From Chalara sp. BL73 (lineage: Eukaryota; Ascomycota; Leotiomycetes; Helotiales): a stretch of DNA of 64,000 bases. The position numbers and the translations under genes are program-made. The number at the start of each line of letters is the position of its first letter. Position 1 is the first letter of the stretch. The notes under the pieces were generated by a model. The model was given only the letters and a program-made list of their open reading frames with translations. It was not told the DNA's origin and ran no database searches. Of the stretch, positions 60,901-64,000 are shown piece after piece. The stretch covers positions 124,001 to 188,000 of the forward strand of contig CAKJVC010000208.1 of the NCBI GenBank assembly GCA_918026815.1, read 5' to 3'.

Positions 60901-62014
60901 TAATTCACTCGATACCATTCGACGAAGCCGTACAGAATGTGGCATCTTGCAATAATAAAGGTCAAAAAGGGTCAATTATAATTGAAGAAATAATGGCAGC
61001 GGCAGCTTGTTTTGAAAACAGTCAGCCACGCCTTGGCTTGGGGCATGGCTTGGAGGAGAGGATAGCTATACATGGGCATGGACCACAGTTGGCAGTTTGG
61101 TTGAAAGAAACTTCCAGATCCAATCTGACACTTGCGGAGATTCTGGAAAGAAACAAGAGCGAGAGAGACGCTTCCATATATACGTGCATCGGTGCTTGCG
61201 ATGAGTTTGCAGCCTTTGCTATTCGATCGAAGGTGTGAGAGATATTGAGAATGCTGTGATTTTTCTATTACTTCCCTGGATTAGTATTGTTCTAGTATAG
61301 TGAAAGTTGATGGTCGAATTTGTGGGACTGTGCACTGTTCAAGCTAGAAGCTAGTATATGAGATGTCATTGACGTTATGACAAAGTTCAGACACACCTAT
61401 ATATTTTCAACTCAGCTCCCATTCTCCACCGACGTGTGCTTACTATTGCCAATAATCCATCAACGCGGAACTCGGTTATCGTCAAATTCGAACCACTGGA
61501 ACGGCACTTTCCCTTTTCTCAGTATTAAATTTGTAAGAAAAGAGAAACGGGCACGCGTCATAGTGTTTTTGCTCTTGCGAATGATAAGAGTGCCGTTCGA
61601 GACGAACGAGGAAGGTGGAGTAGGCCAACCTGTCGCATCAGCGGTCCACTTTTTCGAAACCAAATGTAAATAGAAATCCACGTGTAAATATATACAAGTT
61701 GACAGGTTTTGTTGTTGTTGTTGAAATTCTCGAATGTTCAAAGCTAGGTTATCAATTTGCAGAGGGCAGATGCGAAAAGGCAGGCTCGTTGAGAGAGACC
61801 AAGTAAAGTAGACAAAATGGTAACTTAACATTAGCATGGTTAAGACCTACGAATGGCCCTCTGTATAAAACGCTCAGCTCAAAACAGTAAAGTTTATAGA
61901 TTTTGGCATAAGACATCAAGACGAAACGCCGACTGTCTTGCATGACATTCCAATCCAATGTTCCACGATATTTGTTTTACCTTAAGTATACTTAAAGCCA
62001 CTTATTGTCTGACG
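57947..62014. other. Gene-poor region of 4 kb
   Basis: No gene that I can support. It is AT-rich with short open frames only. The frames near 58163-58354 (minus, with a protein-like stretch SDCYSEYWRTRWVLQKLF) and at 60082-60321 against 59988-60371 have no known motif; the first might be a fossil of a coding sequence. I find no inverted or direct terminal repeats by eye, no tRNA, and no transposase motif. Confidence 0.45.
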
Positions 62015-64000
62015 TCAGTTACATACCCCATTAGTACATGGGACTTGAGGAACATAAGTACCAGTTCTTTTTGGGAAGTCTCCCAATGGATCAACTTGCT
62101 TCTGAATTGGCTTCAATATAGCATAGGAATTTCCACCATAAGTCTGATACGGTCTTTGGTCAAAATTAGCATCACTGGAATACAACGGGTTGTATTTTGC
62201 GTATTCAAGGTCACCGGAAGTGTATCTACTATTGACTACTCCAGGTTAAGTTCGTTTCGTGCATGCCTCGATATCATTTGTAAGTTTCAAAAGTGTGGCA
62301 TAGGCAATTGGGTCGCCTGCTTTAGTGAGCCGTGATACCTCCACGTCGAACCAAACTCGATCTCTATCACTTGGTCTGAGATTGAGCGCATCTCCGCCTG
62401 CATTTACTGAGGCTTAGGCGGTGAGGCTTGCATAGGCTGACTATATGTTAGCGTTGCATCAGAACTCAGAGAACCTGATTATTAAGAGACGAGGTAGCAT
62501 AGATTCTTGCACACAAAACTCTTCAAGAACTGACATCCGCCGAATGTAGAAAGATGGTGATTGACCACACATCTGGAAGGCAATCGTGAATATGAACCAA
62601 GGCAGTAAGGTATTGAATGTTGTGATAGTATGCACCCAATTTGTGTCAATTGCATTGTACAGATCGGTTCCATTTGTTCCAGGAAGGTTGGGTATCGTGA
62701 CAGTCTACACTTTTAGACGGGTCTAGTATCACCAAGTATCGTGCAACATACCCAGAACTTGTATCGTACGTTATCAACATTGATTTAGTTGTTGGAGAGA
62801 AGCCGAAGGCTTGATCAGCAGAGCTCCGTATATTGAAGGATACATACTTACGAAATATGCATGGCGTCGGACCTTGACCTGATCCGTCAAGGGAGAAATG
62901 GCGTTGAACTTATCGAAAACACCATCCGGTGGTGTATTTCCATTGTAGAAGAGGAATACTGTCCAAACCTGGATAATACTCTCAACAGCAAGTTGTCCCG
63001 TAACCAGATATTCTCGTCAGTGTATATTACGAGGAATGAAGTGCCAACGGTGAGAACCACTTGGTCCAAATACTCGAATGGAAATGGAATCTGATGTGGT
63101 ACAGGGGAACCGGCGGACTTGGTTAGTTCATTCTACCTACCTATAACGGCAGCCTTCAGATCAATATTATTCTCGATGAAATGCTAGCTCTGATAAGCGC
63201 AGAGCCTTGTAATGCATCATACGTTCGAATGCCTCACCAGATCTACCTTGGTAAACAAAATTCTAGAGCATGTTAGAAGATATTAATCTTGCCATTCCTA
63301 TAGGGAACGCTCTAGGTGTGAACCGAGCGACAATACCTGGTCGAGGTTAGTGTAGCAAAGCGTGTCGCGATCTTGTAGTAGAGTACCAAACTGATTTCCT
63401 CCACCTTTGGGAGCCCAGAAGATATTTATGTTGGTAGTACTGTTGGCATTGACAACGGTCCCATTTGCGAGCACAGCTTCAAAATCCAGAATGTGGACGC
63501 ATGCAAGTCCATACTCAGCACTTAAGAAGCTTAGGCCGCCGCCGAGAAGCAGGCCACCTAGGCCAACGTCGCCTATCGCATGTGAGAATTGTATACACCC
63601 AACGACCGTAGCACACGCTCTTACCTGTACGCCCACCTACAACACCCTGTAGACTGAATGTTAGTATAATAGGCGCGACTGCTATAGATAAAGTGTGAAG
63701 CATGAGGTCAATGCTATGGAAGGGTAGGAAGAAAATTCACTTACTAGGTTGTATGGATCAAGAGCAGTCATGACCTCACCCAACTTCCCAGAACTGCTGA
63801 CTTCTGGTTATAGATACAGTTGCGGAAGCCAGCTTGCTGAATGATATCCAAACACCCCATTGCGAACCAGAGAACCCTACATTAGTGGTATGTTCTCCAC
63901 TTTTAACAGCAAAGGGCACATTGCGGTATTTGAGAAGAGCCTTGAAAATGAAAGAGACATCGCCCGCGTTTTCCGGAAAAACAGCGCAGGGAGGTGTAAA
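62015..64000 (-). pseudogene. Decayed FAD-linked oxidase (berberine bridge enzyme-like), truncated by window edge
   Basis: Relic of an FAD-dependent oxidase of the BBE-like family. Read on the minus strand from the right edge: VFPENAGDVSFIFKALLKY, then VPFAVKSGEHTTN (FAD-binding PCMH domain). The frame then breaks, and a neighbouring frame reads LGEVMTALDPYNL up to about 63746. A possible small exon (GVVGGRT) follows, then GDVGLGGLLLGGGLSFLSAEYGLAC and PKGGGNQFG in 63636-63298. Further left, NTPPDGVFDKFNAISPLTD lies near 62850-62950 and RPYQTYGGNSYAILKPIQ then VDPLGDF near 62040-62130, matching the C-terminal substrate and FAD region. Stops interrupt the segments (for example TGA after FWEVG). 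Introns may explain some breaks, but not those inside conserved blocks. The natural start lies beyond 64000. Family members are often in secondary metabolism; here no partner genes are seen. Confidence 0.78.

Noticed and set aside
57947..64000. Secondary-metabolite cluster suggested by the dehydrogenase and the FAD oxidase
   Set aside because: There is no core synthase, and the oxidase is decayed; the neighbouring genes are core functions.

Overview
The window reads as nuclear DNA of a filamentous ascomycete (Pezizomycotina). The genes are broken by many short introns, mostly 43-160 bp, with GTAAGT-like donors, CTRAC-like branch sites and YAG acceptors. The gene set is fungal: Zn2Cys6 regulators, ROT1, a Tms1-type serine incorporator, a Bst1 GPI deacylase, an Arh1 reductase and a histidine acid phosphatase. 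A helotialean or related leotiomycete is my guess from general resemblance only. I see no prophage, CRISPR, rRNA, tRNA or intact transposon. The gene models below were spliced by hand, and every exon sum was checked to be a multiple of three unless stated.

Layout. 0-10 kb holds the 3' part of an EXO5 nuclease gene (+), a Zn2Cys6 regulator (+) whose frame breaks near 4.9 kb, and a regulator with a BED-like finger plus a Zn2Cys6 cluster (-). 10-24 kb is dense housekeeping: SEC5 (-), IDH2 (+), a phytase-like phosphatase with a membrane anchor (+), ROT1 (-), 5-formyl-THF cyclo-ligase (+), SmE (-) and the karyopherin MTR10 (+). 24-31 kb holds a 2.5 kb regulatory-looking gap, a protealysin-like M4 metalloprotease (+) and an unrecognised low-complexity protein (-). 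31-44 kb holds a SWI3/RSC8 subunit (-), ETF-alpha (+), Arh1 (-), an unrecognised four-TM protein (+), the PMS1 mismatch-repair protein (-) and a five-exon short-chain dehydrogenase (-). 47-58 kb holds BST1 (+), a nodulin-like MFS transporter (-), TMS1 (+) and a second dehydrogenase (+) with an apparent one-base frameshift. 58-62 kb is a gene-poor stretch. 62-64 kb carries a decayed berberine-bridge-type FAD oxidase (-).

How the genes fit together. This is not a biosynthetic cluster. Most genes are core functions placed in convergent or divergent pairs that share short promoters (SEC5/IDH2, ROT1/FAU1, SmE/MTR10, ARH1/TM protein, MFS/TMS1). Several products act in the secretory pathway or at membranes (SEC5, ROT1, BST1, TMS1) and several in mitochondria (IDH2, ETF-alpha, Arh1, perhaps the second dehydrogenase). 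The most unusual items are the membrane-anchored phytase-like enzyme, the M4 protease with a duplicated N-terminal pro-motif and no signal peptide, the dual-finger regulator, and two genes that each appear one small indel away from an intact frame. I did not find a convincing new biological system.
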